Shown piece after piece: positions 21,484 through 31,800 of a stretch of DNA of 64,000 nt (position 1 is its first letter; each line of letters begins with the position of its first letter). Origin of the DNA: Larus michahellis (taxonomy: Eukaryota; Chordata; Aves; Charadriiformes; Laridae); assembly GCF_964199755.1 (NCBI RefSeq), contig NC_133903.1, positions 55,992,739 through 56,056,738 of the forward strand, written 5' to 3'. The notes under the pieces are model-generated. The model was not told the DNA's origin. It worked only from the letters and a program-made list of their open reading frames with translations, and did no database searches. The position numbers and the translations under genes were made by a program.

Positions 21484-21675
21484 GGCGGAGGTGCAGGCAG
21501 GGGAGCAGGCAGGAGCAGGCAGGGGAGCAGGGCAAAAGGCAGGGGAGCAGGCAGGAGCAGGCAGGGGAGCAGGCAGAAGCAGTCAGAGGCAGGCGGGGGA
21601 GCAGGCAGGAGCAGGCAGGAGCAGGCATGGGTGCAGGCAGAGGTGCAGGCAGGAGCAGGCAGGGGTGCAGGCAGC
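21484..21675. repeat. GCAGG-rich minisatellite
   Basis: About 190 bp built from variants of GGAGCAGGCAG and GGTGCAGGCAG at irregular spacing. The Cys/Pro/Ala-rich and Gln/Ala/Gly-rich open frames across it are products of the repeat. Confidence 0.85.
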
Positions 21676-22082
21676 CCGGCTCCCCGCTTCCCAAAGGAAA
21701 GGGCGATTTTCTCCCCGAGCCTGGGGTTTTGCACCTGGGGTTTGGGGCCCCTGCCCACTCCTGCCCGTGTCGGGGGCTGTGAGCGCAGACAAGCCCCCGG
21801 CCCCCCGCACCCCCAGCACGGGACAAAGGGCCCCCCAGGGTGGGTGAAGGGGGTTCCTGCCACCACAGGGAAAAATGACCCTTAAAAACTTCGCCAGAGT
21901 CTTCGAAAAGAAGATTCCTGCGTTTCTGACTGTTGTGTATACTTTTTAACCCGCTTTCAAATAAACTTCGTGGTTTCATTTCTCCATACCGCAGTAGTCG
22001 CTACTGCAATGGCCGTCATACTCAGGGCCTCGCTTTAAGGTCCCTTTAGCTTTTGTTTCTAAGCACTCTCCCCATACAGTGT

Positions 22083-22535
22083 TTCATAGAATCACGGAAC
22101 GGTTTGGGTTGGAAGAGACCTTAGAGACCACCCAGTGGCACCCCCTGCCCTGGGCAGGGACACCTCCCACCAGCCCAGGTTGCTCCAAGCCCCGTCCAAC
22201 CTGGCCTTGAACCCCTCCAGGGATGGGGCAGCCACAGCTTCTCTGGGCAACCTGGGCCAGGGGCTCACCACTCTCACAGCAAACAATTTCCTCCCGATAT
22301 CTCCCCTAAATCTCCCCTCTTGCAGTGTAAAACCCTTCCCCCTCGTCCCATGGCTCCCCTCCCTGCTCCAGAGTCCCTCCCCAGCTTTCCTGGAGCCCCT
22401 TGAGGGCCTGGCAGGGGCTGGAAGGTCTCCCCGGAGCCTTCTCTTCTCCAGGCTGAACCCCCCCAGCTCTCTCAGCCTGTCCTCCCAGCAGAGGGGCTCC
22501 AGCCCTCCCAGCACCTTCATCATCTTCAGAGAGGA
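22083..22535 (-). repeat. CR1 LINE fragment, about 450 bp
   Basis: Minus-oriented CR1 3' region. It begins with CATAGAATCACGGAACGG, the inverted 3' terminus, and runs through CTTCTCTTCTCCAGGCTGAA to CCCTCCCAGCACCTTC. It is 5' truncated and carries no intact reverse transcriptase. Confidence 0.93.
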
Positions 22536-23933
22536 CAAAATCAAATGAAATTAGTGTAAACTCGCGTCCTGCCCCCGCGTGACCCACCTGCGGTTCCCAG
22601 GAACAGCAGTGAAGGTGACTGTAACCCAAACCAGCCCAGCTCTCCGTTCTCCTGCCCGTGGCTGGGCGCAGCAGCAGGGCTGGGGTTTCCCTGTGTCACA
22701 GCGGGGCACGGGGACAGCACGCGCTGGGCGAAGGGGACGTCCCGGCGGGAGGCAGGACGGGGGGAGCTGCCGGCTGCGGGGCGGCTCCCGCAGTGATTTC
22801 ACGGGAAGCCGATTTCCTTGCGGAGAAAGCGCGCGGGGCAGGGGAGCGCTTAGTCACGCAAACGCCACTCGTGGGCTATTTTACGATTCCACGCAGCTAT
22901 TAAATAGGACGAAGTTTGTTTTGGCCTTTTACTGCGGGTTTATCTGGGGAGCGGCGCTGCCGGCGGCGAGGGGGTGTCCCGGCTCCTGGACTTTGCCCGG
23001 TGCTGCCGGGGCTCCGGCTGCTCCCGTCAGCCCGGGCCGCTGGGTGCCACGGCTCCAGCATGGACATGGTTTGTGGGGGCATCCGTGAAGGTCAGCGCAG
23101 GGTGGGAAAAATCCCTTCCTGGACCAGAGGGGAGGGATGGAGGCAGGGCCAGGCGTGGGAAGAGGGAAGGTCACTGCCAGGAGCCCTCTCCGGCACATTT
23201 TGGGGAGTAAACTGGTTTCTGCTGCCCTGAATTGTGAGATGCCAGGAGCCGCTGGAGCCCCAGGAGCCACGGCCGGGCAGAGCTTTGCCGAGGCAGCACA
23301 GGACTCCTGCTGGGGAAGGAAAAGCCACCCAAGCGTCTACCCGGGGTGGTGGAACCAGGGTGAAGCACTCCCAGGGCTCCCGCTTGCGTTCCCCGTTTGC
23401 AGCGTTCCCAACATCCCTGGGCCTCTGCGATAAAAATTCAGGCCCAGGTGAGTGAACCCCCCCCCTCAGCCCCCGGTTTCGGCGTTTTTCAGCTGCCTGC
23501 AGGCTTCTCCCGGCCTTTCCTCCAGCACCAACTGAAGGCGCTCGGTTTTTATTGCCGTGCTCAAAGCAGCCCAAACCCGACTCGCCTCCCGTTCCCTTTC
23601 CCAGCGCGAGGGGCAGCCGGGGGGGCTGCTGCAGAGGGGGTGCACAGGAGGCGGTGGCAGCACGGGCTTGTGGCCGCGGGCGGGAACATCTGCTGATGGG
23701 CAGCGGGTCCCATTTTCTGTGCAAATCTGTCTGGTTCCAGCAGCCCCAGTGCTGCCGAACCCCGGCATGCCGCAGCCGGAGAGACCCGAATCCCCTTCAG
23801 CGGGGCTTTGGTCACCGCGGAGCACAGCAGGAATGTGCTGAGCGCTGGCAAACCGGGGGGGATAAACACATCCCAGATTCCCTGTCTCCCTGTGTTCCCA
23901 GATCTCCCAGATCCCTGCACCCCAAATCCCCAG

Positions 23934-24385
23934 ACAGAATCACAGACTGGTTTGTGTTTGAAGGGACCTTAAAGGCCACCCAGTGGCACCCCCTGCCCTG
24001 GGCAGGGACACCTCCCACCAGCCCAGGTTGCTCCAAGCCCCGTCCAACCTGGCCTTGAACCCCTCCAGGGATGGGGCAGCCACAGCTTCTCTGGGCAACC
24101 TGGGCCAGGGGCTCACCGCCCTCACAGCCAACAATTTCTTCACAATATCTCCTCTAAATCTCCCCTCTTGCAGTGTAAAACCCTTCCCCCTCGTCCCATG
24201 GCTCCCCTCCCTGCTCCAGAGTCCCTCCCCAGCTTTCCTGGAGCCCCTTGAGGGCCTGGCAGGGGCTGGAAGGTCTCCCCGGAGCCTTCTCTTCTCCAGG
24301 CTGAACCCCCCCAGCTCTCTCAGCCTGTCCCCACAGCAGAGGGGCTCCAGCCCTCCCAGCAGCTCCGGGGCCTCCTCTTCTTGAA
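23934..24385 (-). repeat. CR1 LINE fragment, about 450 bp
   Basis: Second minus-oriented CR1 copy 1.85 kb from the previous one and very similar to it over most of its length. It ends near GGGGCCTCCTC. Confidence 0.93.
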
Positions 24386-25010
24386 CCCACACACGCTCTT
24401 CTAGGGCCAGGACTTAGGATTTTGGGGACAGTTGATCCCCGCCACCTGTGTCTGCACAGCCCATCCCCATGGCCATGGGGAGGGAGCACGGCTCCTGCTC
24501 AGGCCTGGCTGCTCCCCTTGTCCGCCGGGAAACGCGAATGTCTCTGCCAGGAAAGTCCTGTCCCTGCTCTGCGAAGCAGACTGCCGTGACCCGGCGGCTG
24601 GGGAAGCCGCTGGCACGGTGCCCGGCTCTGGAGCCAAACCCTGCCGGATCCAAACCTTGCCGGAGCCACGCTTCCCGGCTGCCCTGCGCACTGCTGGGCG
24701 CCGGCCAAAGTCAAACCCTGAACGCGATCAGGAATGGCTCCAGCCGAACCCTGCTTTTATTTCTGGCGGGGATGGAGAAGCTTCTCCAAAGAAAAGAGGG
24801 GAAACAGAGGGCTCTACCCCAAGGCAAAGGCGGCGTCAGAGCTCCCGTGCCCACGTCGGGAGGTGTGCCCGCCTGCTTTTCCCCAAATTCATTGCTGATT
24901 TTGCTTTTCTGGTGGTCTTAGTGTTTTGTGGATGCGCTGTCAGGTTACCCAGAGCCCCCTAACCCTGCCAGGGCCGGGCTCAGCCCTGCGCGGGCTGATG
25001 GCTTTGTCCA

Positions 25011-25056
25011 TGTCCCCATCCCGTGTCCCCATCCCGTGTCCCCATCCCGTGTCCCC
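25011..25056. repeat. 13-bp tandem repeat, four copies
   Basis: The unit TGTCCCCATCCCG starts at 25011, 25024, 25037 and 25050, the last copy diverging at its end. Confidence 0.9.
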
Positions 25057-25540
25057 CACCTCTGCCCTTGCTTTGCTGGCCGGGGACACGGTGCTCTGTG
25101 CCCAAGCACATGGGGAAGCTGGGTCTCGGGGTCCTGGGGTGACCCTAGGCTCCTGCTCTGCTCCATGGGGGACAATCCAAGGTTTGCCGAGCGATGGAGG
25201 CCGGGGCTCTGCTCCCGCAGGGAGGCTCTGGGCTGGGAAGACGGATGCTGCGGCTGGGAACGGCTCAGCGGCGTGGGACCGGGCGCCGCTGGTAAAAGGC
25301 GGCGACTGCGGGAGCAGAGGCCGCCGCGGGGAATGTGCAAGCTGGCGTTTGCTTTGCGAAGGTGATGGCTGCCCTCGTTACCCGGCAGATCCGACGGGGA
25401 GGGATAAAGGCTCCCCCGGGACGTGCGGCCCTGTGGGGAGCGGGGCCGGGGTGCCATCCTGCGCGGTGCGCAGGCAGTGGATCCCTGTGACACCGAGCAA
25501 AGGGACGGACCCGGGACCAGCGACGGGATGACGCTTGGGG

Positions 25541-25646
25541 CTGGGGGTCTCCCAGTGTGGGGTGTGGGGAAGAGCTGAGCCCCCCCGGCAGAGCCCACCG
25601 CAGCTCCGGGGCCCCCCCGTCTCTGGGATGCTGAATGGGGAGGGGG
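25541..25646 (+). repeat. Local duplication, copy A (106 bp)
   Basis: Starts CTGGGGGTCTCCCAG and ends near GGGATGCTGAATGGGG. Nearly identical to 26148-26253. Confidence 0.88.
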
Positions 25647-26147
25647 TCAGCGGAGCTGGGGAAAGGTCCAGTGGGGGATAGCGGGGCAGGGGACCGAGGG
25701 AGCAGGTGGGGACATCGCTGTCACTCAGCACGGAGCCGAGTGACCATGGAGCTGGAAGACCCCCCCACCGCGCTGCGGGGCTCGCGGGGCAGGAGCGGCA
25801 GTGGTGGCCAGGACCACCCTGCAGGTAGCCCCCCACAGCGCCCCGGGACGGGGCTTGGCTGGTCGCTGGCCCCTTTGGCAGGAACGGGCTTAGACACCCC
25901 TCCCTGACACTGTTGGCTGTTTGGTCTCATTCCCAAAAACTCAGATCAAACAGCTTGGTGCTCTTACGTGCAGGAAACATGTCTCCGGCGGGCCGAGAAC
26001 GTCCCCCCCGTGGTGGCAGCTCCCACCGAACTGCGGGCAGGACCCCCCCGGGCAACCACCTGAACCCCGGCCTGTTCCCCCCATGCGCTCCAAGCTGCCC
26101 CGAACCACCAAGTAACTAAAACCCACGGCCCCAGGGAACATTTGGGA

Positions 26148-26253
26148 CTGGGGGTCTCCCAGCGCGGGGTGTGGGGAAGAGCTGAGCCCCCCCGGCCGAG
26201 CCCACCGCAGCTCCGGCGCCCCCCCGTCTCTGGGATGCTGAGTCGGGAGGGGA
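26148..26253 (+). repeat. Local duplication, copy B (106 bp)
   Basis: Direct repeat of 25541-25646 with a handful of substitutions, offset 607 bp. It does not look like CR1. Confidence 0.88.
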
Positions 26254-27742
26254 TTGCAGGCATCAGCCCGGCGAATTATGGAAGTCAGGATTAAAGGGCA
26301 GCGGAGAGGGGGGTGCAGGGGGGGGAGCAAAACGCCCCGGACGCTTTTTTTGGCAGGCGATGAAAGGAAGGTTTAGCGGCAGTTGCCAGCTGGGACGACT
26401 GCGGGTCCCACTCCATCCCCATCCCAGCCCCTTTCCCTCTCCTCACTGCGGAGCTGGAGGGACCCATGTGCCTCCCGCGCATCCTCGCCGCGTCTCTGGG
26501 CAAAGGGAGGGAAGGAAAACCTCCCCCAGCCGGGAAACCTGGGGGGAAACGCGGTTTTAGAGCATCGCCTGCCGTCGTTGCCAGAGCTGCCACTACCAGG
26601 GAGGGAGAAAAGAGGCTTCAGCTGCTTTTCAGTCGCCTTCGAGACAGATTTAGCTCTGCGGCCGGCCACAGATGGGGCTGCGCGGCCAGACCGCCTGCGA
26701 GAGACAAGCTGAGATCTCGCAGTGAAGCCGGAGACTTTAGTCGCTAATAGAGAGCCAGCAAATTAACCGAACTTAATTCGGAGGGTCACCACACAATGCT
26801 TCCACCTGTTTCGCTGCGGTCCTGCCATCTGCCACCCCTCTACCTGCTGCAAAAGAGCCCTTTTTTTTTTTTTTCCCCCTTTCTCCTGATGCCGTGGGCT
26901 TCGTTAAGTCGTGTCGGATCTCATCAGGGCTGCAGCGGCAGGACAATGGGCAGCCAGAGCCCAGCCGGGGCAACAGATGCAGACTTTTGGAAGCTTTCCT
27001 CGCCATAACCAACGCAACCGAGGGGCGGCTGAAACCTCTCTCTATATTCTGCTAAGGGAAACGCTCTCATATCCAGGACTCGTTTCGCCGATGGTCAATT
27101 AAGCGATTCTGCCTCGCTCGGCTGCGCCCGCCGGCGCCCCGCACCACGCTCCAGCAAGCGCCGGCGCGGGAAAGGGCTGCGGCTGTTTACGAGCCGAAGG
27201 AAAGTGCCAATGCAAGCGAACCTTTAGAGCACCCGCTGCCAAAAGCTGCGTGAGGGACCACCAAGGGTCCCCTCTGCAGCCCGCGTCCACCGCGGCCCCT
27301 CTTGGGCAAGCGTTTTGGCACCCACCGCGGGAGGAGGGTGGCTCCGAGGCGCGACAGCTGAGAAAGCCTGATCTTTGACACGGCTCCCATTAGAAGAAAA
27401 TCCTCCCCGGAGGTCTCCCAGGCTGAGCGGGGCCATATGGCAGCAAGAGTAAATTGCAGGAGAAACCCCGAGTCTGACCCAGCGCTTGGAAAGCCGGCGG
27501 AGGGGCCGGCGAGGGTGGGATGCATCCCACCCCCTGGCAGCCAGCGGGGCCGGGGGGGCTGGGGGAGCAGGTCACCTCTGCCGGGCTCGAACACCCGCAG
27601 TTTCGCTAAGTCAGCATCAGCAGAGCAAGCTCGAGCACCCGGCTGCAGAGCGGTCCTGCAGCTCCGGCCGACATGAAGTGCTGTTCACCGGGGCGGTGGT
27701 TGAGGCGTTCAGCACGGCTGCCCCCACCGCGGGTATTTTCAG

Positions 27743-28207
27743 GGGAGCTGTTGGAGCGGGGCCGGAGGAGGCCCCGGAGCTGCTGGGAGGGCTGGAGCCC
27801 CTCTGCTGGGAGGACAGGCTGAGAGAGCTGGGGGGGTTCAGCCTGGAGAAGAGAAGGCTCCGGGGAGACCTTCCAGCCCCTGCCAGGCCCTCAAGGGGCT
27901 CCAGGAAAGCTGGGGAGGGACTCTGGAGCAGGGAGGGGAGCCATGGGACGAGGGGGAAGGGTTTTACACTGCAAGAGGGGAGACTGAGATGAGATGTGAG
28001 GCAGAAATTGTTGGCTGTGAGGGCGGTGAGCCCCTGGCCCAGGTTGCCCAGAGAAGCTGTGGCTGCCCCATCCCTGGAGGGGTTCAAGGCCAGGTTGGCC
28101 GGGGCTTGGAGCAACCTGGGCTGGTGGGAGGTGTCCCTGCCCAGGGCAGGGGGTGCCACTGGGTGGTCTCTAAGGTCCCTTCCAACCCAAACCACTATAT
28201 GATTCCA
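27743..28207 (+). repeat. CR1 LINE fragment, about 465 bp
   Basis: Plus-oriented copy: GAGCTGTTGGAGCGGGGCC at the truncated 5' side, GTGAGCCCCTGGCCCAGG in the middle, and AACCACTATATGATTCC at the 3' end. It is an inverted repeat of the 22.1- and 23.9-kb copies. Confidence 0.93.
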
Positions 28208-28209
28208 GG

Positions 28210-29220
28210 AAAAGATGTCACAACAGACGCACAGATCACAAACCACATCCCAGGAGACACTGCAGACGTGAAAGCCGGGGCCTGTGTGAGTGAAACTGCG
28301 AGTTGCTGGAAGGATGGTGTCGCGCCGAGGGCAGCGGTCCCCAGGCTCGTGTCCCCAGCACCGCGGATGCTCCCCAGGGCTGCGGGTAAATCCCATTGTG
28401 CCGCCCGGGACCGGCGCTGCCCGCGGATCCCTCCCGCCTCCCCGTTTGCCCTCAGCAGAGCCGCAGCCACGGCCGCTGCCGTGAGCTGCAGAACGCTGCC
28501 GCGGTACCGCTGGGTCACGTTCCTGGTGAGAACCACACGTCGAAACCCTGTTTGCTTTCACCCCTGCCGGCGCGACAGACTGTACCAGGCATTTCACAAC
28601 CGCCTGTGCCGAGGGTTTGAGGGGCTGGGGAGCTGTTTCACGAGCTCGCAGGGGCAGGGCAATCCCTGCGGCTGCGGGGAAGACAGCCAGCTTCATCCGA
28701 ATTGCGAATTTAAGGGGAAACTTGCGGTTTTGGGAGGCCTAATAGGTGATAACGCCCTGATGCAGAGGGTGACTTGCAGGAGCGAGACGGCTGGCCGCCG
28801 TGGCGAGGACGTACCTGGCCATGCCTTACACATGACCTGGTGCTGCTCCCGCGGCTTCTCCGCAGGTACAGCCGGTGTCCCCCGTTACCTCCGGTGCCAC
28901 CGCTCCGGGTGACGGCTGGCGCAGGGGAAGGGCCGGCAGCGAGGCACCGAGCCGGAGGCCTCAGGCTCAGCCCAGCCCCGGTCACCAAAGCCAAGGTGAG
29001 ACGTTCAAAATGATGCTTGTGCCGGGCGTGAGCGCGGCCCCGGGGGACACCGGACCCGCCGGGGGTCACCGGGCCAGCTTTGCCCCCCCCCGGGGCCGGC
29101 GGGCGGGGGAGCAGCCCCGGCAGGGAGAGCCCGTCCCTCGCCGGAGGAGCGCGCCCGGGTAGGGATCACGTTTCTAATTCAGCTTTTTACCGTTTTGGCA
29201 ACAAATGCGTGTGCCCCCCC
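28210..29220. other. GC-rich upstream region of GADD45A
   Basis: No gene recognised. CpG density rises toward the promoter from about 28.9 kb. Confidence 0.6.
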
Positions 29221-29266
29221 CGCCGCGGCCCGCGCCCCGAGCCCCGCCCCTCCCTCCCCTTCCTCA

Positions 29267-29274
29267 GCCAATCA
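29267..29274 (+). promoter_or_regulatory. Upstream CCAAT box (NF-Y type)
   Basis: GCCAATCA, an exact NF-Y core, about 295 bp before the GADD45A start codon. Confidence 0.65.
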
Positions 29275-29387
29275 GCGGCCGCCGCTCCGCCGGTTCCCGT
29301 GGCGGCCGGGCCGGCGCGCGCGGGGTCAGGCCGGCGACTCTCGGAGGCCGACGGAGGAAGCCGGGGCGGGGGAGGGGGCGTGGCCTC

Positions 29388-29422
29388 ATTTGCATGAACC
29401 AATGGGAGGGCGATATGCAAAT
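29388..29422 (+). promoter_or_regulatory. GADD45A: GADD45A proximal octamer-CCAAT-octamer module
   Basis: ATTTGCAT at 29388-29395, CCAAT at 29399-29403 and ATGCAAAT at 29415-29422: two perfect octamers in opposite orientation around a CCAAT box, about 140-175 bp before the ATG. The mammalian GADD45A promoter is known to be driven by OCT-1 and CAAT/NF-Y sites through which BRCA1 acts, so this arrangement looks conserved. The transcription start is inferred at about 29,450-29,490. Confidence 0.85.
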
Positions 29423-29562
29423 ATGGCCGGCGCGGGTTGGCCGGCCGCGGGTGGGATAACGCTCGCGGGGGCGCCTTTGTGCCGCAGAGGCGGCGGCGGC
29501 GCGGAGCGGAGCGGGCGAGGGAGCGGCGGGCACCGGGCACCGGCACCGCCCGCGGCTGCACT

Positions 29563-29606
29563 ATGACTTTGGAGGAGCTGCCTGGGGACCGCCGCACGGC
29601 CGGGAG
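29563..29606 (+). CDS. GADD45A: GADD45A exon 1 coding part
   Basis: Residues 1-14 ([14 protein letters not shown]) plus two bases. The ATG follows GGCTGCACT; no better start is in frame. The donor AG|GTACGG is the first unit of a hexamer array. Confidence 0.95.
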
Positions 29607-31078
29607 GTACGGGTACGGGTACGGGTACGGGTACGGGTACGGGTACGGGTACACGTTGCGGTAGGCGGGGGGGGGTGGAGGGTGCGGGGCGTCAGCTCCC
29701 GGTGACGGCGGCCTGTCTGTGCTTGTCGCGGCGGCAGGATGGAGCAGGCGGGGGACGCGCTGGAGGAGGTGCTGAGCAAGGCGCTGAGCCAGCGGAGCCT
29801 CACCCTCGGCGTCTACGAGGCCGCCAAGCTGCTCAACGTGTGAGTGACACCCCCTTCCCCCCTTACCCGGTGCCCCCCGGTGTGTGCGTGCGCGTCCCCC
29901 ATCCCCGCCGGTGACCGCGGCTGTCCCCGCAGGGACCCGGACAACGTGGTGCTGTGCCTGCTGGCGGCCGACGAGGAGGAGGCGGGGGACGCGGCCCTGC
30001 AGATCCACTTCACCTTGATCCAGGCCTTCTGCTGCGAGAACGACATCAACATCCTGCGGGTCAGCAACCCGGCGCGGCTGGCCCAGCTCCTGCTGCCCGC
30101 CACCGGCCCCGAGCCCCCCGCCGACCTCCACTGCGTCCTCGTCACGGTGAGCGCCGACACCGCCGGGCCTGGCCCGCGGCGACGGCCTCTCACATCGCGC
30201 AAGGATGAGGGCGCCCCGGTAGCCATGTGGCCACCGTTTGCCGGTGCTGGGCAGCCCAGGGTGGGCATCGCCGGGGCAGCCCGGGGGTGCGGCGTAACTG
30301 GTCTGTCCAGGGAGCGATGGGGAACTCGCCGGGCCATGAGGAATGCGCGGAGCGCGTCTCTGCTCCGGCGAAGCCGGGAATCCGGTGCAATTCCCGAATG
30401 GCGTTTGGTAACGCCGGAACTGGCCGTGCCTGGGGAACGGCCACCGGCCGGCACAGAGCGGAGCCCGCCAGAGCTGCGGAGCCCAAACAAACTTCTTTTC
30501 TTTTTTCCTTTTTTTTTTCTCTTTTCTTTTTTCCTTTTTTTTTTCTCTTTTCTTTTTTCCTTTTTTTTTTCTCTTTTCTTTTTTCCTTTTTTTTTTCTCT
30601 TTTCTTTTTTCCTTTTTTTTTTTCTCTTTTCTTTTTTCCTTTTTTTTTTCTCTTTTCTTTTTTCCTTTTTTTTTTCTCTTTTCTTTTTTCCTTTTTTTTT
30701 TCTCTTTTCTTTTTTCCTTTTTTTTTTCTCTTTTCTTTTTTCCTTTTTTTTTTTCTCTTTTCTTTTTTTTTCTTTCCCTACTCTGCCCCAGAGTCCAAGG
30801 CTGCCAAACTTCCCGCACCGTTCTGGGGTTGCTCTGTTTGTTTGCCTTAGTGGCAATTTAAGATGATTCACGCCCCTGGGTTTTCTGCTGCGCTTTTTCT
30901 TTCTGTGGGGGTTGTTTTTGCCTCTGTTAAACCTTTCTCTCTCTCTCTCTCCCTCCCTTTCCAGAACCCCCATGCCTCCCAGTGGAAGGATCCAGCGCTG
31001 AGTCAGCTGATGTGCTTCTGCCGGGAGAGTCGCTACATGGATCAGTGGGTGCCAGTGATCAACCTCCCCGAGCGGTGA
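29563..31078 (+). CDS. GADD45A: GADD45A, growth arrest and DNA-damage-inducible protein alpha (complete, four exons)
   Basis: A small acidic stress protein, mainly nuclear, that binds PCNA, p21, CDK1/cyclin B1 and MEKK4 and is linked to cell-cycle arrest, p38/JNK signalling and repair-coupled DNA demethylation. Exons 29563-29606, 29738-29839, 29933-30146 and 30965-31078 join in phase to 157 residues plus TGA; the human protein has 165. Diagnostic segments: [15 protein letters not shown] (20-34), [20 protein letters not shown] (39-58), an acidic DEEEAGD loop (62-68), [20 protein letters not shown] (71-90), and the C-terminal [11 protein letters not shown] and [14 protein letters not shown]. 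Together these form the L7Ae-like fold. The loop after LLL (about 104-112) is about eight residues shorter than in human. The alpha paralogue is favoured by MTLEE, by the C-terminus and by the SERBP1/GNG12 neighbours. Regulation: octamer/CCAAT promoter; the usual intron 3 p53 site was not seen. Confidence 0.98.
29607..29654 (+). repeat. GTACGG hexamer array at the exon 1 splice donor
   Basis: Seven perfect GTACGG units (29607-29648) followed by GTACAC. The first GT is the inferred splice donor; every later unit offers another GT six bases downstream. Confidence 0.95.
29738..29839 (+). CDS. GADD45A: GADD45A exon 2
   Basis: 102 nt between acceptor GCGGCAG and donor GTGAGT, residues 15-48 plus two bases; encodes [19 protein letters not shown] and the start of the KLLNV helix. 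Confidence 0.97.
29933..30146 (+). CDS. GADD45A: GADD45A exon 3
   Basis: 214 nt between acceptor CCCCGCAG and donor GTGAGC, residues 49-120; holds the acidic loop, the [18 protein letters not shown] core and the LHCVLVT strand. Confidence 0.97.
30147..30964 (+). other. GADD45A: GADD45A intron 3
   Basis: An 818-bp intron with a CpG-rich first third, the 26-bp minisatellite, and a CT-repeat tract just before the TTTCCAG acceptor. I found no clear pair of p53 half-sites (RRRCWWGYYY). Confidence 0.8.
30495..30770. repeat. 26-bp polypyrimidine minisatellite in GADD45A intron 3
   Basis: About 10.5 near-perfect copies of a C/T-only unit (C, T4, C, T6, C2, T10, C, T) on the plus strand; units begin at 30495, 30521, 30547 and so on. 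The minus strand is all purine for about 275 bases. This generates long Lys/Glu-Arg or Phe/Leu/Ser open frames that are not genes. Confidence 0.95.
30965..31078 (+). CDS. GADD45A: GADD45A exon 4 coding part
   Basis: Residues 121-157, [18 protein letters not shown] to INLPER, with stop TGA at 31076-31078. The acceptor is TTTCCAG. Confidence 0.97.
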   Translation, partial: NPHASQWKDPALSQLMCFCRESRYMDQWVPVINLPER

Positions 31079-31800
31079 CGGCGCCGGGCTGTGCGCGGAC
31101 TCAACCCCATTGCACTGAAGTTTTGCAATACTTTCGCAGTTGCTCAGGAAGTAACTCCCTGCCCTGGCACGAGGATTACGGGGAGGTGGGGAGAGAAAAA
31201 AAAAAAAATTAACAACAACAACCAAAAAAAAAAAAAAGATAAACATGATGCCAAGCGGAGATGGGGGGGGTTTGGCTGATGTTGAGCTACATCTTGTGGG
31301 GGATTGAAGGAAAGTGGCTCCGGAGCGCTGGGGATGAGCGTGGAGCGAAGGGATGAGCAAAGGGCTCCGCGGTGCCAGAGGAAGGAGCCCCACACAGCCC
31401 CGGGGGGGCACATGGAACCCCCCCCCCCCCAAACCCCTCACTGTTATTTTTTTTTTAAAGTGCAACTTGCAGTTTCTGGTTTAAATGCCTTTAAAGAGCA
31501 GAAAGGTTAATCGAAACATTTTACAATTCTATTGTATTTTTGGGATGTTGATCCTCAAGTTTTTATGCTAAGATATATAGTAAGTTATTTTATGATGAAA
31601 AAAATTATTTATACTCGGAGGTTTGAGAACCAGAATGCCCTTAAGCAGTCGGTCTGCAACCATGCGTCTTTTAACAGTTGGCTGGTTAAAGCAGCGACAT
31701 TAATATAATTGTTTGAAATTAGATAGTGTTTTTGGGTTTTTTGGCTGGTGTTTTTTGGTGGGTTTTTTTTTTTTGGAAATAAAGTTTAAACTCCAACCTT
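31079..31800 (+). other. GADD45A: GADD45A 3' UTR
   Basis: About 720 bp with two A-rich tracts near 31.2 kb and AT-rich sequence including ATTTA near 31607, typical of short-lived stress mRNAs. Confidence 0.8.
31778..31783 (+). terminator. GADD45A: GADD45A poly(A) signal
   Basis: AATAAA followed about 18-30 bp later by the GT/T-rich TGTGTTGGGTTTTTATTTTC, a standard cleavage and polyadenylation context. Confidence 0.85.

Larger units (their letters stand above)
24390..27740. other. GC-rich intergenic DNA between CR1 copies
   Basis: No gene recognised. Contains a short 13-bp tandem repeat and a 106-bp local duplication, annotated separately. Confidence 0.6.
28900..30200. promoter_or_regulatory. 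CpG island of GADD45A
   Basis: Dense CpG and GC boxes spanning the upstream region and exons 1-3 of GADD45A. Boundaries are approximate. Confidence 0.8.

Noticed and set aside
29187-31465. Minus-strand open frames of over 540 codons rich in Lys, Arg and Glu
   Set aside because: They run antisense through GADD45A and owe their length to the stop-free purine strand of the 26-bp minisatellite.
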